64,000 bases of DNA. Origin: Clostridium sp. 28_17. Lineage in GTDB: Bacteria; Bacillota; Clostridia; TANB77; CAG-508. Numbering within the stretch: the first letter of the stretch is position 1; every line of letters starts with the position of its first letter. Below are positions 39,831-49,167 of this stretch, one piece after another. Made by a program: the position numbers and the translations under genes. Under the pieces are notes generated by a model, which saw only the letters and a program-made list of their open reading frames with translations, searched no databases and was not told the DNA's origin. Where the stretch lies: positions 462 to 64,461 of the forward strand of contig MNRS01000014.1 in assembly GCA_001916065.1 (NCBI GenBank), given 5' to 3'.

Positions 39831-42800
39831 GATAAAAATTTATGAAATAGCAAAAAAGCTAGGCTTAGCCAGTAAAGAAGTATTAGAAGCAGCAGAAAAA
39901 CTAAATATAGAAGTAAAAAGCCATATGAGTGGAGTTGGAGAAGAAGAAGCAAAAAAAATAGAAGAAAGACTATCTAATAGAAGTGCAAAACCAGAAAAAA
40001 CAGTCAAACCAGAAAAAACAGCCAAACAAGCAACACAAAAAAAAGAAGAAAAAGCACCAGTAATTATAAGAAGAGAAGTAATAATAGCTGATGAAGAAAA
40101 CCAAAAAAAAGAAAATAAAAAAGAAGAAAACAAAAAAAATAAATTTGAAATAGTAGAAAGAAAACAAAACAAAGACTCTAATATAGTATACAGAAACAAA
40201 CCAAACAAGCCAAAAACCGTAAATGAATTGTTTGGATTAAATAAACCAGAACCAAAAAAAGAGAAAACAGAAGAAATAAAGAAAACTGAACCAGTTAAAG
40301 AAGAAAAAATAATAAAAGAAGAAATTAAAGAACAAGGGGATAGTAATTTAACAATGCAAGCAGAAGTAGCAGAAAAAAGAAATGTAACACAAGATAATAA
40401 ATTTAAAAATAAAAATGCAAATAATTCAAACTTTGGTAGAGAAAATAGAAATAATAGAAATAACTTTAATAAAGACAATAGCTATAATAGAGAAAATACA
40501 TTTAACAGAGATAATAGAAAAAATGACAGCAGAAGCGGAGAAGGAAGAAACAACTTCAATAATAGAAACAATTCAGAAAACAGAAATGGCTATGAAAACA
40601 GAAACGGATTTGAAAACAGAAATAATTACGAAAATAAAAATGGTTTTGAAAACAGAAACAATAGATTTAACAACAACAGAAACGGAAGAAATGGTGAATT
40701 TAATAGTTCAAACAATGGAAATAATTTCAGAAAAAATAATGGAAACTTCAATAATAAAAATAATTACAATGGAAACAATTATAACAGAAGACCATTAGAC
40801 GAAAAAGGAATTGAAAAGAACATCAAGAACATAATGGCAGTAGAAACTGTTGAAAAAGAAGTTGTTAGAGACTATAGTAAAAACATAGATAAACAGAAAT
40901 TCAATAACAAATTTGATGATAACAAAAACAAAAAATCAAAATCAAGAAGAAACGAAAGTAATTTTGACGAAGGAAAACTAAAATCATTAAAACAAACAAG
41001 CAAGTTATCAAATATGTTTGAAGACCAAGATGGTGGAATGTTAGATTACTACGATTTAACAACACAAAGAGGAAGAAAAGGCAAGAAAAAACAAGCAAAA
41101 AATGAAGAAAGAAACAAACAAAAAATATTTGAACTAACAGAAATAGAAATACCAGACTCAATATCAGTAAAAGACCTAGCGGCAGAAATGAAAAAGACAA
41201 CAGCAGAAGTTATAAAAAAATTATTCGGATATGGAATTATGGCTACAATCAACCAAGACCTTGACTTTGATACAGCATTTTTAGTTGCTGGAGAATTTGG
41301 AATCACAGCTAAAAAGAAAGAAACAGTAACAGACGAAGATATCTTATTTGACGATTCTGAAGACAAAGAAGAAGACTTAGAAGTAAGACCACCAGTAGTA
41401 GTTGTTATGGGACACGTAGACCATGGAAAAACATCATTACTAGACACTATTAGAAAAACAAATGTAATAGGCGGAGAAGCAGGTGGAATCACACAAGCAA
41501 TCGGTGCATACAAAGTTAAAGTAAATGGTAGAGAAATAACATTCTTAGACACACCAGGACACGAAGCATTTACAGCAATGAGAGCCAGAGGTGCCCAAAT
41601 AACTGATATAGCAATATTAGTAGTTGCAGCAAATGACGGTATAATGCCACAAACAGTTGAAGCAATAAACCATGCAAAATCAGCAGGAATACCAATTATA
41701 GTTGCAATAAACAAAATAGACTTACCAGATGCAAATGTTGACAAAGTAAAACAAGAACTAATGAACTACGAACTAGTACCAGAAGAATGGGGAGGAGACA
41801 CAATATGTGTACCAATCTCTGCTAAAAACAACATAAACATAGACCAATTATTAGAAATGGTATTACTAGAAGCAGATGTACTAGAATTAAAAGCAAATCC
41901 AAATAAACAAGCAAAAGGTGTTGTTATAGAAGCAAGACTTGACAAAGGTAAAGGAGCAATAGCAACAATGCTTGTACAAAGAGGAAAACTAGATGTTGGA
42001 GACACAATAATTGTTGGTTCTTCAATTGGTAGAATAAGAGCAATGACAAACGAAAACGGTAAAAAAGTAAAATCAGCAGGACCATCAACACCAGTAGAAA
42101 TAATGGGATTAACAGAAGTACCAGAAGCCGGAGATACATTCTACGAAGTAAAAGACGAAAAAACAGCAAAACACTTAATCGAAAAGAGAAAACGTGAAGC
42201 AAGAGAAAAAGCATTTGGAGCAGCAACAAAAGTCACTCTAGACAACTTATTTGAACAAATGGAAGAAGGAAACCTAAAAGTATTAAACTTAATTGTAAAA
42301 GCAGATGTTCAAGGATCTGTAGAAGCAGTTAAACAATCAATGGAAAAACTACAAAACGAAGAAGTAAAAGTAAAAGTAATCCATGCAGCACCAGGAGCAG
42401 TAAACGAATCAGACGTTACACTTGCAAAAGTATCAAATGCAATAATAATCGCATTCAATGTTAGACCAATACCAGCTGCAAAAGAAATGGCAGAAAAAGA
42501 AGAAGTGCAAATAAAACAATACTCAGTAATTTACCAAGCAATAGAAGAAGTAGAAGCCGCAATGAAGGGAATGTTAGCACCAAAATATGAAGAAAAAGTA
42601 ATAGGAAATGCAGAAGTAAGACAAACATTTAGAATATCAAATGTTGGAACAATTGCAGGTGCTTATGTATTAACAGGAAAAGTAGAAAGAAATGCAGGAG
42701 TTAGAGTTATAAGAGACAATGTAGTAATCCATGAAGGAAAACTTGCTACATTAAAGAGATTCAAAGATGATGCTAAAGAAGTAACAAAAGGATTTGAATG

Positions 42801-42882
42801 TGGTATGCAAATTGAAAACTACAATGATATTAAAGAAGGAGATATTATTGAAGTATATGTTATGGAAGAAATAAAAAGATAA
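39823..42882 (+). CDS. infB: Translation initiation factor IF-2
   Basis: 1019 residues if started at TTG 39823, which has GGGGGTG at proper distance; ATGs at 39808 and 39817 are alternatives. IF2_N domain (KIYEIAKKLGLASKEVLEAA), then a Lys/Glu-rich stretch, then an extraordinary Asn/Arg-rich region (about residues 195-325) built of ENRNGF/ENRNNY-type repeats. G domain: GHVDHGKT at about 530-537, DTPGHEAF, NKIDLPDA. Domains II-IV are complete. IF-2 places fMet-tRNA on the ribosome. Length is above average because of the Asn-rich linker. Confidence 0.95.
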   Translation: MGKIKIYEIAKKLGLASKEVLEAAEKLNIEVKSHMSGVGEEEAKKIEERLSNRSAKPEKTVKPEKTAKQATQKKEEKAPVIIRREVIIADEENQKKENKKEENKKNKFEIVERKQNKDSNIVYRNKPNKPKTVNELFGLNKPEPKKEKTEEIKKTEPVKEEKIIKEEIKEQGDSNLTMQAEVAEKRNVTQDNKFKNKNANNSNFGRENRNNRNNFNKDNSYNRENTFNRDNRKNDSRSGEGRNNFNNRNNSENRNGYENRNGFENRNNYENKNGFENRNNRFNNNRNGRNGEFNSSNNGNNFRKNNGNFNNKNNYNGNNYNRRPLDEKGIEKNIKNIMAVETVEKEVVRDYSKNIDKQKFNNKFDDNKNKKSKSRRNESNFDEGKLKSLKQTSKLSNMFEDQDGGMLDYYDLTTQRGRKGKKKQAKNEERNKQKIFELTEIEIPDSISVKDLAAEMKKTTAEVIKKLFGYGIMATINQDLDFDTAFLVAGEFGITAKKKETVTDEDILFDDSEDKEEDLEVRPPVVVVMGHVDHGKTSLLDTIRKTNVIGGEAGGITQAIGAYKVKVNGREITFLDTPGHEAFTAMRARGAQITDIAILVVAANDGIMPQTVEAINHAKSAGIPIIVAINKIDLPDANVDKVKQELMNYELVPEEWGGDTICVPISAKNNINIDQLLEMVLLEADVLELKANPNKQAKGVVIEARLDKGKGAIATMLVQRGKLDVGDTIIVGSSIGRIRAMTNENGKKVKSAGPSTPVEIMGLTEVPEAGDTFYEVKDEKTAKHLIEKRKREAREKAFGAATKVTLDNLFEQMEEGNLKVLNLIVKADVQGSVEAVKQSMEKLQNEEVKVKVIHAAPGAVNESDVTLAKVSNAIIIAFNVRPIPAAKEMAEKEEVQIKQYSVIYQAIEEVEAAMKGMLAPKYEEKVIGNAEVRQTFRISNVGTIAGAYVLTGKVERNAGVRVIRDNVVIHEGKLATLKRFKDDAKEVTKGFECGMQIENYNDIKEGDIIEVYVMEEIKR

Positions 42883-42885
42883 AAA

Positions 42886-42921
42886 AATCGGGATTAGGGG
42901 ACGGGTCTCCAATCCCGAAAA
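42886..42921. repeat. REP-like element between infB and rbfA
   Basis: A single-arm copy: ATCGGGATTAGGGGACGGGT then CTCCAATCCCGA, which folds on itself through CGGGATT/AATCCCG. Same family as 33865 and 44386. It sits within the operon, so it must be transcribed. Confidence 0.75.
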
Positions 42922-42947
42922 AATGCAATTAAGAGGGGGTAGACAAA

Positions 42948-43304
42948 ATGCCTAATAAAAACAATAACAGAATGGGACGTATTGACGAAGAATACAGAAA
43001 AGAATTAAGTCAGATTATAGGTTTTGAATTAAAAAATTCAAACATTACAGGAATGATAAGTGTTACAAAAGTAAAAGTAACATCAGACTTGAAATATGCA
43101 AAAGTATATGTAAGTATATTCAATTCAAAAAATATAAAAGACACAATGGAAGGGCTTAAAAAATCATCAGGATTTATAAGAACAGAATTGGCAAAAAGAA
43201 TAAATTTAAGAAATACACCAGAATTGATATTTGAAATAGATGATTCAATGGAATATGGAGCAAAAATAGATTCAATTTTAAAAGAAATAATGCCAAACAA
43301 ATAA
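42948..43304 (+). CDS. rbfA: Ribosome-binding factor A
   Basis: 118 residues, ATG 42948 after AGAGGGGG. RMGRIDEEYRKELSQII, ITGMISVTKVKVTSDLKYAKVYVSI and the LRNTPELIFEIDDSMEYG ending are typical. RbfA is a KH-like protein that helps 16S rRNA 5'-end maturation in cold and normal growth. Continues the infB operon. Confidence 0.95.
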   Translation: MPNKNNNRMGRIDEEYRKELSQIIGFELKNSNITGMISVTKVKVTSDLKYAKVYVSIFNSKNIKDTMEGLKKSSGFIRTELAKRINLRNTPELIFEIDDSMEYGAKIDSILKEIMPNK

Positions 43305-43400
43305 ATTGTCAACAGGGACGCCCTTTATTGACAAGAAAAAATGTTAAAAGGGATTGTTCACTTTTTGACAGGTAGAAAAGTTGTCAAAAAAGCCAGTCCA
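43305..43400. repeat. Degenerate REP-like remnants before nrnA
   Basis: TTGTCAACAGGGACGCCC, GGGATTGTTCACTTTTTGACAG and TTGTCAAAAAAGCC recall the repeat family with TTGACA-type flanks. Heavily decayed; reported only because of the similar vocabulary and intergenic position. Confidence 0.4.
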
Positions 43401-43423
43401 TATTGACAGGAATGGAGAAAATT

Positions 43424-44380
43424 ATGACTTTAGATAATATATTAGAAGAAATAAAAAAAGCAGAAACAATAGCGATAATGACACATGAAACACCAGATGG
43501 AGACGCAATTGGAAGTTGTCTAGCAATGAAAGTAGCACTAAAAAAACTAGGAAAAAATGCTGATGTAATAATAAGAGAAGTCCCAAAAATATTTGATTTT
43601 TTACCAGGAAGAGAAGAAATAAAAATGGACTCAGATGTAGAAAAATATGACCTAGCAATAAGTTTAGACTGTGCTGATTTCAAAAGATTAGTAGGAAACG
43701 AATACTTTGAAAAAGCAAAACAAACGATAGTAATAGATCACCATGGAAGCAACAAAATGTATGGAGACATCAACTTTGTAAATCCAGTTGCACCAGCATG
43801 TTGCCAAATATTAATAGGAATGTTCCAATACTTTAATATAAACATAGACAAAGAGTTAGGAACATGTATATTAACAGGAATCATTACAGACACAGGAGGG
43901 TTCAGATATTCAGGAGTAACACCAGAAACATTTGAATTCACAGCAGAATTGCTAGAAAAAGGTGTAAATGTTTCAGACATCTATAAAAGAGTATTAGAAA
44001 CAAGAACTAAGGCAAACTTTGAATTAATGAGAAGAACAATAGACAGAATGGAATTTTTAGCAGATGGAAAAGTCACTTTTACATACATAACAAATAAGGA
44101 TTTAGAAGAAGTAAATGCCGGAATAGGAGACCACGAAGGTTTAGTAGAAACAGGACGTGATATTGAAGGTGTTGAAGTTTCTGTATTTATTAGACAAAAA
44201 GACGAAGATGAAAATACATACAAAATCTCTATGCGTTCAAATGACTATGTTAACGTTTCAGATGTATGTATGATGTTTGGCGGTGGAGGACACGAAAAAG
44301 CCGCAGGTGCAGTTGTACAAGGAAATATCGAACAAGTAAAACAAAAAATAATGAAAGAATTAGAAAAAGTTTTAAAATAA
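43424..44380 (+). CDS. nrnA: DHH-family phosphoesterase, NrnA type
   Basis: 318 residues from ATG 43424 (TGGAG seven bases upstream; the start at 43403 has no site). TPDGDAIGSCLAM and VIDHHGSN are DHH motifs, and the DHHA1 domain ends with MFGGGGHEKAAGA, the substrate-binding GGGH loop. NrnA degrades nanoRNA and dephosphorylates pAp. It regularly sits between rbfA and truB in Firmicutes. Confidence 0.94.
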   Translation: MTLDNILEEIKKAETIAIMTHETPDGDAIGSCLAMKVALKKLGKNADVIIREVPKIFDFLPGREEIKMDSDVEKYDLAISLDCADFKRLVGNEYFEKAKQTIVIDHHGSNKMYGDINFVNPVAPACCQILIGMFQYFNINIDKELGTCILTGIITDTGGFRYSGVTPETFEFTAELLEKGVNVSDIYKRVLETRTKANFELMRRTIDRMEFLADGKVTFTYITNKDLEEVNAGIGDHEGLVETGRDIEGVEVSVFIRQKDEDENTYKISMRSNDYVNVSDVCMMFGGGGHEKAAGAVVQGNIEQVKQKIMKELEKVLK

Positions 44381-44385
44381 AAAAA

Positions 44386-44457
44386 CGGGATAAGGGGGAC
44401 GGGTCTTTAATCCCTAAAAAATTTTTTAGGGATTAAAGACCCGTCCCCCTATCCCGA
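44386..44457. repeat. Perfect REP-like palindrome between nrnA and truB
   Basis: 36 bases from CGGGATAAGGGGGACGGGTC onward are inverted without mismatch (44386-44421 with 44422-44457), giving a 72-bp perfect palindrome containing GGGGACGGGTCTTTAATCCC on both strands. It is followed by TTTTTTT, so it may also attenuate transcription into truB. Confidence 0.88.
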
Positions 44458-44476
44458 TTTTTTTAGAAAGGAAAAT

Positions 44477-45421
44477 ATGGACGGAATAATAATCATAAAC
44501 AAACCCAAAGGATGCACATCACACGACATAGTATACAAAATAAAAAAAATGCTAAACGAAAAAGTCGGCCACACAGGAACACTAGACCCAATGGCAGAAG
44601 GAGTATTGCCAATACTAATAGGAAAAGGAACGCTACTTTCAAAATACTTAATAAACCATAACAAAAAATACATAGTAGAACTACAATTAGGAACCAAAAC
44701 AGACACCGCAGACTCAGAAGGAAAAATAATAGAAGAACAACCTGTAAACGAAACTCTTCTAACACAAGAAAACATAACAAAAATATTGCAAACATTCATC
44801 GGAAAACAAGAGCAGGTGCCACCAATTTATTCTGCAATAAAAGTAAATGGAAAAAAATTATATGAATATGCAAGAAAAGGTCAACAAGTTGAAATAAAGC
44901 CAAGACAAATAGAAATTTATAATATAGATTTAATTGACTATTCACCAAAAGAAAAACAAATTAAATTTGAAGTGTTTTGTGGAAAAGGTACATATATTAG
45001 AAGTCTATGTGAAGATATTGCCACTAAATTTGGAACAGTGGGATACATGAAATCCCTTAAAAGAACGCAAGTTGGAGACTTTAAAATTAAAGATAGCATT
45101 ACTGTTGAAGAGTTAAACAAAATCGTAGAAAACTCAAATATGGCAAATACGAAAAATAATGAAGCAAATAACAAAGCAAATAATAAAATGAGCAATGAAA
45201 TAGACAAAAAAATAATATCAGTAGAAAAAATATTTGAAGCATCACCATCAATAGAACTAGACGAAAGAAAACTAAAACTATTTCTAAACGGAGTTATGCT
45301 TACACAAAAGTACGATGATGGAGTCTACAAAATATATAGCCACGAAAGCAACAATATAAACCAATTTATAGGAACAGGAACAATTAAAGATAATTTATTA
45401 AAAAGAGACATTATATTATAA
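44477..45421 (+). CDS. truB: tRNA pseudouridine(55) synthase
   Basis: 314 residues, ATG 44477 after AGAAAGG. IIINKPKGCTSHDIV and GHTGTLDPMAEGVLP, with the catalytic Asp37, followed by YSAIKVNGKKLYEYAR and CGKGTYIRSLCEDI. It modifies U55 in the T-loop of tRNA. An Asn/Lys-rich insertion around residues 218-240 (ANTKNNEANNKANNK) interrupts the C-terminal part and looks like low-complexity expansion, as in IF-2. Last gene of the nusA-infB operon. Confidence 0.95.
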   Translation: MDGIIIINKPKGCTSHDIVYKIKKMLNEKVGHTGTLDPMAEGVLPILIGKGTLLSKYLINHNKKYIVELQLGTKTDTADSEGKIIEEQPVNETLLTQENITKILQTFIGKQEQVPPIYSAIKVNGKKLYEYARKGQQVEIKPRQIEIYNIDLIDYSPKEKQIKFEVFCGKGTYIRSLCEDIATKFGTVGYMKSLKRTQVGDFKIKDSITVEELNKIVENSNMANTKNNEANNKANNKMSNEIDKKIISVEKIFEASPSIELDERKLKLFLNGVMLTQKYDDGVYKIYSHESNNINQFIGTGTIKDNLLKRDIIL

Positions 45422-45532
45422 AAATTCACTATTACAATACAAGAAAGCAAAAGTTAGGAACTTTAAAAAATAAAAATTTCATAAAAAATAAAACACTGAA
45501 TATACTTTATAAAAAAGATATGAGGTGTTTTT

Positions 45533-46354
45533 ATGTTTTATATAGAAAAAAATGACAAGCCCAACTGGCTTATAAAAAAAGCAAACATAATAAAAGTGGA
45601 AGATAACACAATAATACTACCAATCTATGAAAAAATAAAACCCAAAGGTATTGAAAAACTAGCAAAAAAAACAAACAAAATAATAAGAAAAAACTCAAAC
45701 AGTGTAAAAGCAGTTGTAAGCAAAGAAATACAAAAAGAAAAACAATATATAAATTTATTAAATACATATGGAATAGAAATAGCGGACGGAAAATGGCTAT
45801 TTGAAATTCTAATACCAGACGTTGTACAAAAAATAGTAGAACAACAAAAAATAGAAAAAGTAAACATATCAATATTAATAAATGACTTAACAGAAATAGA
45901 ATTAGAAAACATAAAAGAACTAGCAAATAAATATCAAAATATAAATATTGTAACAAACCATATAGAAAAATTCACAAGACTACAAAAAGCAATGCTGGAA
46001 AATGGAATAATAATAACGATAACTAATAACAAGAAAAAAAGTTTAATGAAATCACAAATAATAATAAATGTGGACTTTCCAAAAGAACTAATTGACAGAT
46101 ACAGAATAAACGAATATGCAACAATTATAAATATAAAAGAAAAATTAAAAATAAAGCAAAAAAGATTTGAAGGAAGAATAATAAATGATTACGAAATAAA
46201 ACTAAAAAATAATTATTTTGGAGAAAAAATAGTCGATAGACAATATTACTGTAAGGACTTGTACGAGTCAGAACTACATAAAAAAACTCCGTACAAAGAA
46301 CTTAGGAAAAAAATAAAAAAAGAAATTGCAGATATTATAATAATACCAACATAG
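45533..46354 (+). CDS. Hypothetical protein, 273 aa
   Basis: ATG 45533 after ATGAGGTG. Very Lys/Ile-rich, with alternating strands and helices (ISILINDLTEIELENIKELANKYQNINIVTNH) that suggest a Rossmann-like second half. KSQIIINVDFPKELIDRYRINEYATIINI hints at an NAD-type or regulatory fold, but I find no catalytic signature and do not recognise a family. It has no signal peptide. It lies alone between truB and the class A PBP gene. Confidence 0.65.
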   Translation: MFYIEKNDKPNWLIKKANIIKVEDNTIILPIYEKIKPKGIEKLAKKTNKIIRKNSNSVKAVVSKEIQKEKQYINLLNTYGIEIADGKWLFEILIPDVVQKIVEQQKIEKVNISILINDLTEIELENIKELANKYQNINIVTNHIEKFTRLQKAMLENGIIITITNNKKKSLMKSQIIINVDFPKELIDRYRINEYATIINIKEKLKIKQKRFEGRIINDYEIKLKNNYFGEKIVDRQYYCKDLYESELHKKTPYKELRKKIKKEIADIIIIPT

Positions 46355-46426
46355 AACAAATCTGAAAATTTTCTGTGCAATGTAATTTTATATATTAGGA
46401 AAGTTGCATAACTTCCCTAATATATA
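46354..46426 (+). repeat. MITE-like dispersed element, short copy
   Basis: GAACAAATCTGAAAATTTTC, then TGTGCAATGTAATTTTATAT and the inverted repeat TATATTAGGAAAGTTGCATAACTTCCCTAATATA. It is the reverse complement of the 4831-4956 copy with the middle segment deleted. One arm carries a C-for-T mismatch. Confidence 0.7.
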
Positions 46427-46520
46427 AATAATAAATAAAAAATTTCCCTAACCCCTTTTATTTTTATAAAAAGTATAATATAATAGGTATATCAAAAGCA
46501 ATTACAGGGAGGTAAAAAAG

Positions 46521-49067
46521 ATGCCAAGAAGTAATAATAAAAAGGAAGCAAGACATAGCAAACCAGAAGAAAAAACAACCAAAATAAAAACACAAAAAGG
46601 CAAAATACCAAAAAATAAAAAAAGGAAACAACATCCAAAATTAAAACTATTCCTAAAAATACTACTAATAATATTTTTACTATTATGTGTAGCAGGAGCA
46701 GGGGTAGTCTCAGCAATGATGTTTGGACTATTTGGCAACGACTTTGAAATAACAAAAGAGGAACTAATAGTAGGAAACTCTAACACAATAGTATTAGACA
46801 AAGACGGAAATGAAATAGCAAACTTAAACACAGACGAAAATAGAAAAACAATATCACTAAGTGAAATGTCACCATACTTGCCAAAAGCATATATAGCAAT
46901 AGAAGACAAAAGATTCTATTCACATAGTGGTGTAGACATAAAAAGAACCGCTGGAGCAATACTTGGAGCAGTTACAGGGAACTCATCATATGGAGGAAGT
47001 TCAATAACACAACAATTGGTAAAAAACATAACAAAAGACAAAGCAAGATCAGGACTAGCAGGTGTAGTAAGAAAAATGAAAGAATGGTCAAAAGCAGTAC
47101 AAGTAGAAAGAATGATATCAAAAGACCAAATACTAGAACTATATTTAAACATAATATTTGTAGGGGGTAACGAACTACACGGAGTAGAACTAGGCTCACA
47201 ATATTACTTTAACAAAAGTGCAAAAGACTTAAGTTTAGCACAATGTGCATTTTTAGCAGGAATAAACAACTCACCAAATTCATATAGCCCATATGACACA
47301 TCATTAGACCAAGAAAAAGCAGGAAATCTAAGAAAAGAAAGAACACTAACAGTTTTAAAAGAAATGAAAACACAAGGCATGATAGAAAATGAAGACGAAT
47401 ATAATGCAGCAGTTAAAGAAGTAGAAGATGGACTAAAATTTGAAAAAGGATATTCAGGAACATCAAGTTACTCATACCATACAGCAGAAACAGTAAAACA
47501 AGTAATAAAACAAGTAATGGAAGAAAAAAATATATCTGAAGATTTAGCAAAAAACTATGTATATGGAAGCGGATTAACAATATACTCAACAGAAGACCCA
47601 AAAGTACAAGCAAGAGTAGAAGAAGAATTTGCAAAAACAAAATACCAAATAAAAGGTAGAGAAAAAAATAAAAATGGTGAACTAAAAAATGACCATACAC
47701 AAGCCGGAATGGTAATAATAGACAATCAAACAAACCAAGTGGTAGCAGTAGGAGGAAGCCTTGGAGAGCAAAAAACAACAGGATGGAACAGAGGAACACA
47801 ATTAACAAGACAAACAGGTTCATCAATGAAACCACTAGCAGACATAGTACCAGGATTACAAGAAAAAGTAATAACTGCAGCAACAATATATGATGATGCA
47901 ATAACAGACTTTGGAGGAGGATATAAGCCAAAAGACTACAACAATCCAAAGGGATATATCAATATAAGAAGTTGTATACGTACATCACAAAATATACCAA
48001 TGGTAAAAGTAATGATGGAATTAACACCTAAAAAATCAATAGAATACCTAAAGAAAATGGGAATAACAACACTAGATGATACAAAAGATGCAAACCCAGC
48101 ATTATCAATAGGTGGACTAAGTAAAGGAATAAGCCCATTAGAAATGGCAGGAGCATATGCATCAATAGCAAATGATGGTGTATACACAAAACCAATATTC
48201 TTCACAAAAGTAGTAGACAGTAGTGGAAACACAGTATTAACTGCAAACCAAGAAAAAACAAGAGTAATATCAGAACAAAATGCATACTTAACAAGATCAA
48301 TTGTATCAGAACCAACAAAAAGTGGAGGAACAGCAACATATTGTGCAATACCAGGAATGGAAACATGCGCAAAAACAGGTTCAACAGATGACTATGTAGA
48401 CAGATGGCTATGCGGATTTACACCATACTATACTGCAGCATGTTGGTTTGGATATGACAATGACCAAGAACCATTAAAAGTTGGAAAAACAGTATATAGT
48501 GTAGATGGAAGAAACCCAGCAGGACAATTATGGTCATCAATAATGAAAGATATCCATAAAGGATTAGCAAACAAAAACTTCAACAAACCATCAACAGGAT
48601 TAGTACAAAAAACAATATGCAAAGACACAGGAGGAGTTGCAACATCTTCATGTACAAACACATACACAGAAACATTTACAACAGACAATGTGCCAGAAAA
48701 CTGCCAAGGACACGGAACACAAAAAATATGTACGGAATCAGGAAAAGTTGCAAACGAATACTGCCCAGCAGATAAGGTAAAAACAGTATCTTATGGAGGA
48801 GTTATTCCAAAAGAACAACTAAAATTATGGAATACAATAAACAAATCAAAATCATCAAGCGAAAAAATAGACGAAGTATGTACAATACATACAAAGAAAA
48901 TCGAAGAAAAAACATCAAACGAAAATAAAACACCAACAAATACAGTAGAAAAAGAACAAAATAAAATAGGAAATACAGTAGAAAAACCAACAACAAAACC
49001 AGAAGAAAATAAAGTGCCTGATGAAACAGGAAAAGACGAAACCGCTAAAGACGAAACAGCAGACTAA
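46521..49067 (+). CDS. Class A penicillin-binding protein (GT51 plus transpeptidase)
   Basis: 848 residues, ATG 46521 after GGGAGG. A very basic cytoplasmic N-terminus, membrane helix at 43-68, GT51 domain with EDKRFYSHSGVDI (catalytic Glu) and GGSSITQQLVKN, then the transpeptidase domain with the SxxK serine (Ser434, SSMK), an SxN-type region, and KTGS at 618-621. C-terminal Cys-containing segments (CKDTGGVATSSC, CPADK) and a low-complexity Pro/Thr/Lys/Glu tail of about 60 residues. It polymerises and cross-links peptidoglycan. Confidence 0.95.
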   Translation: MPRSNNKKEARHSKPEEKTTKIKTQKGKIPKNKKRKQHPKLKLFLKILLIIFLLLCVAGAGVVSAMMFGLFGNDFEITKEELIVGNSNTIVLDKDGNEIANLNTDENRKTISLSEMSPYLPKAYIAIEDKRFYSHSGVDIKRTAGAILGAVTGNSSYGGSSITQQLVKNITKDKARSGLAGVVRKMKEWSKAVQVERMISKDQILELYLNIIFVGGNELHGVELGSQYYFNKSAKDLSLAQCAFLAGINNSPNSYSPYDTSLDQEKAGNLRKERTLTVLKEMKTQGMIENEDEYNAAVKEVEDGLKFEKGYSGTSSYSYHTAETVKQVIKQVMEEKNISEDLAKNYVYGSGLTIYSTEDPKVQARVEEEFAKTKYQIKGREKNKNGELKNDHTQAGMVIIDNQTNQVVAVGGSLGEQKTTGWNRGTQLTRQTGSSMKPLADIVPGLQEKVITAATIYDDAITDFGGGYKPKDYNNPKGYINIRSCIRTSQNIPMVKVMMELTPKKSIEYLKKMGITTLDDTKDANPALSIGGLSKGISPLEMAGAYASIANDGVYTKPIFFTKVVDSSGNTVLTANQEKTRVISEQNAYLTRSIVSEPTKSGGTATYCAIPGMETCAKTGSTDDYVDRWLCGFTPYYTAACWFGYDNDQEPLKVGKTVYSVDGRNPAGQLWSSIMKDIHKGLANKNFNKPSTGLVQKTICKDTGGVATSSCTNTYTETFTTDNVPENCQGHGTQKICTESGKVANEYCPADKVKTVSYGGVIPKEQLKLWNTINKSKSSSEKIDEVCTIHTKKIEEKTSNENKTPTNTVEKEQNKIGNTVEKPTTKPEENKVPDETGKDETAKDETAD

Positions 49068-49167
49068 AAAAACAGAATTAAGATTTTGTATGCAATACAA
49101 ACTGCTACAAAATCTAATTTCTGCTATAAAATAATATAAAATATTGAGCACTTTGGAAAGGAGAAAA

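Noticed and set aside
47413..47949. Long Leu-rich minus-strand ORFs opposite the PBP gene and many other genes
   Set aside because: They are antisense shadows of AT-rich coding sequence (poly-Leu/Phe composition, no ribosome sites).
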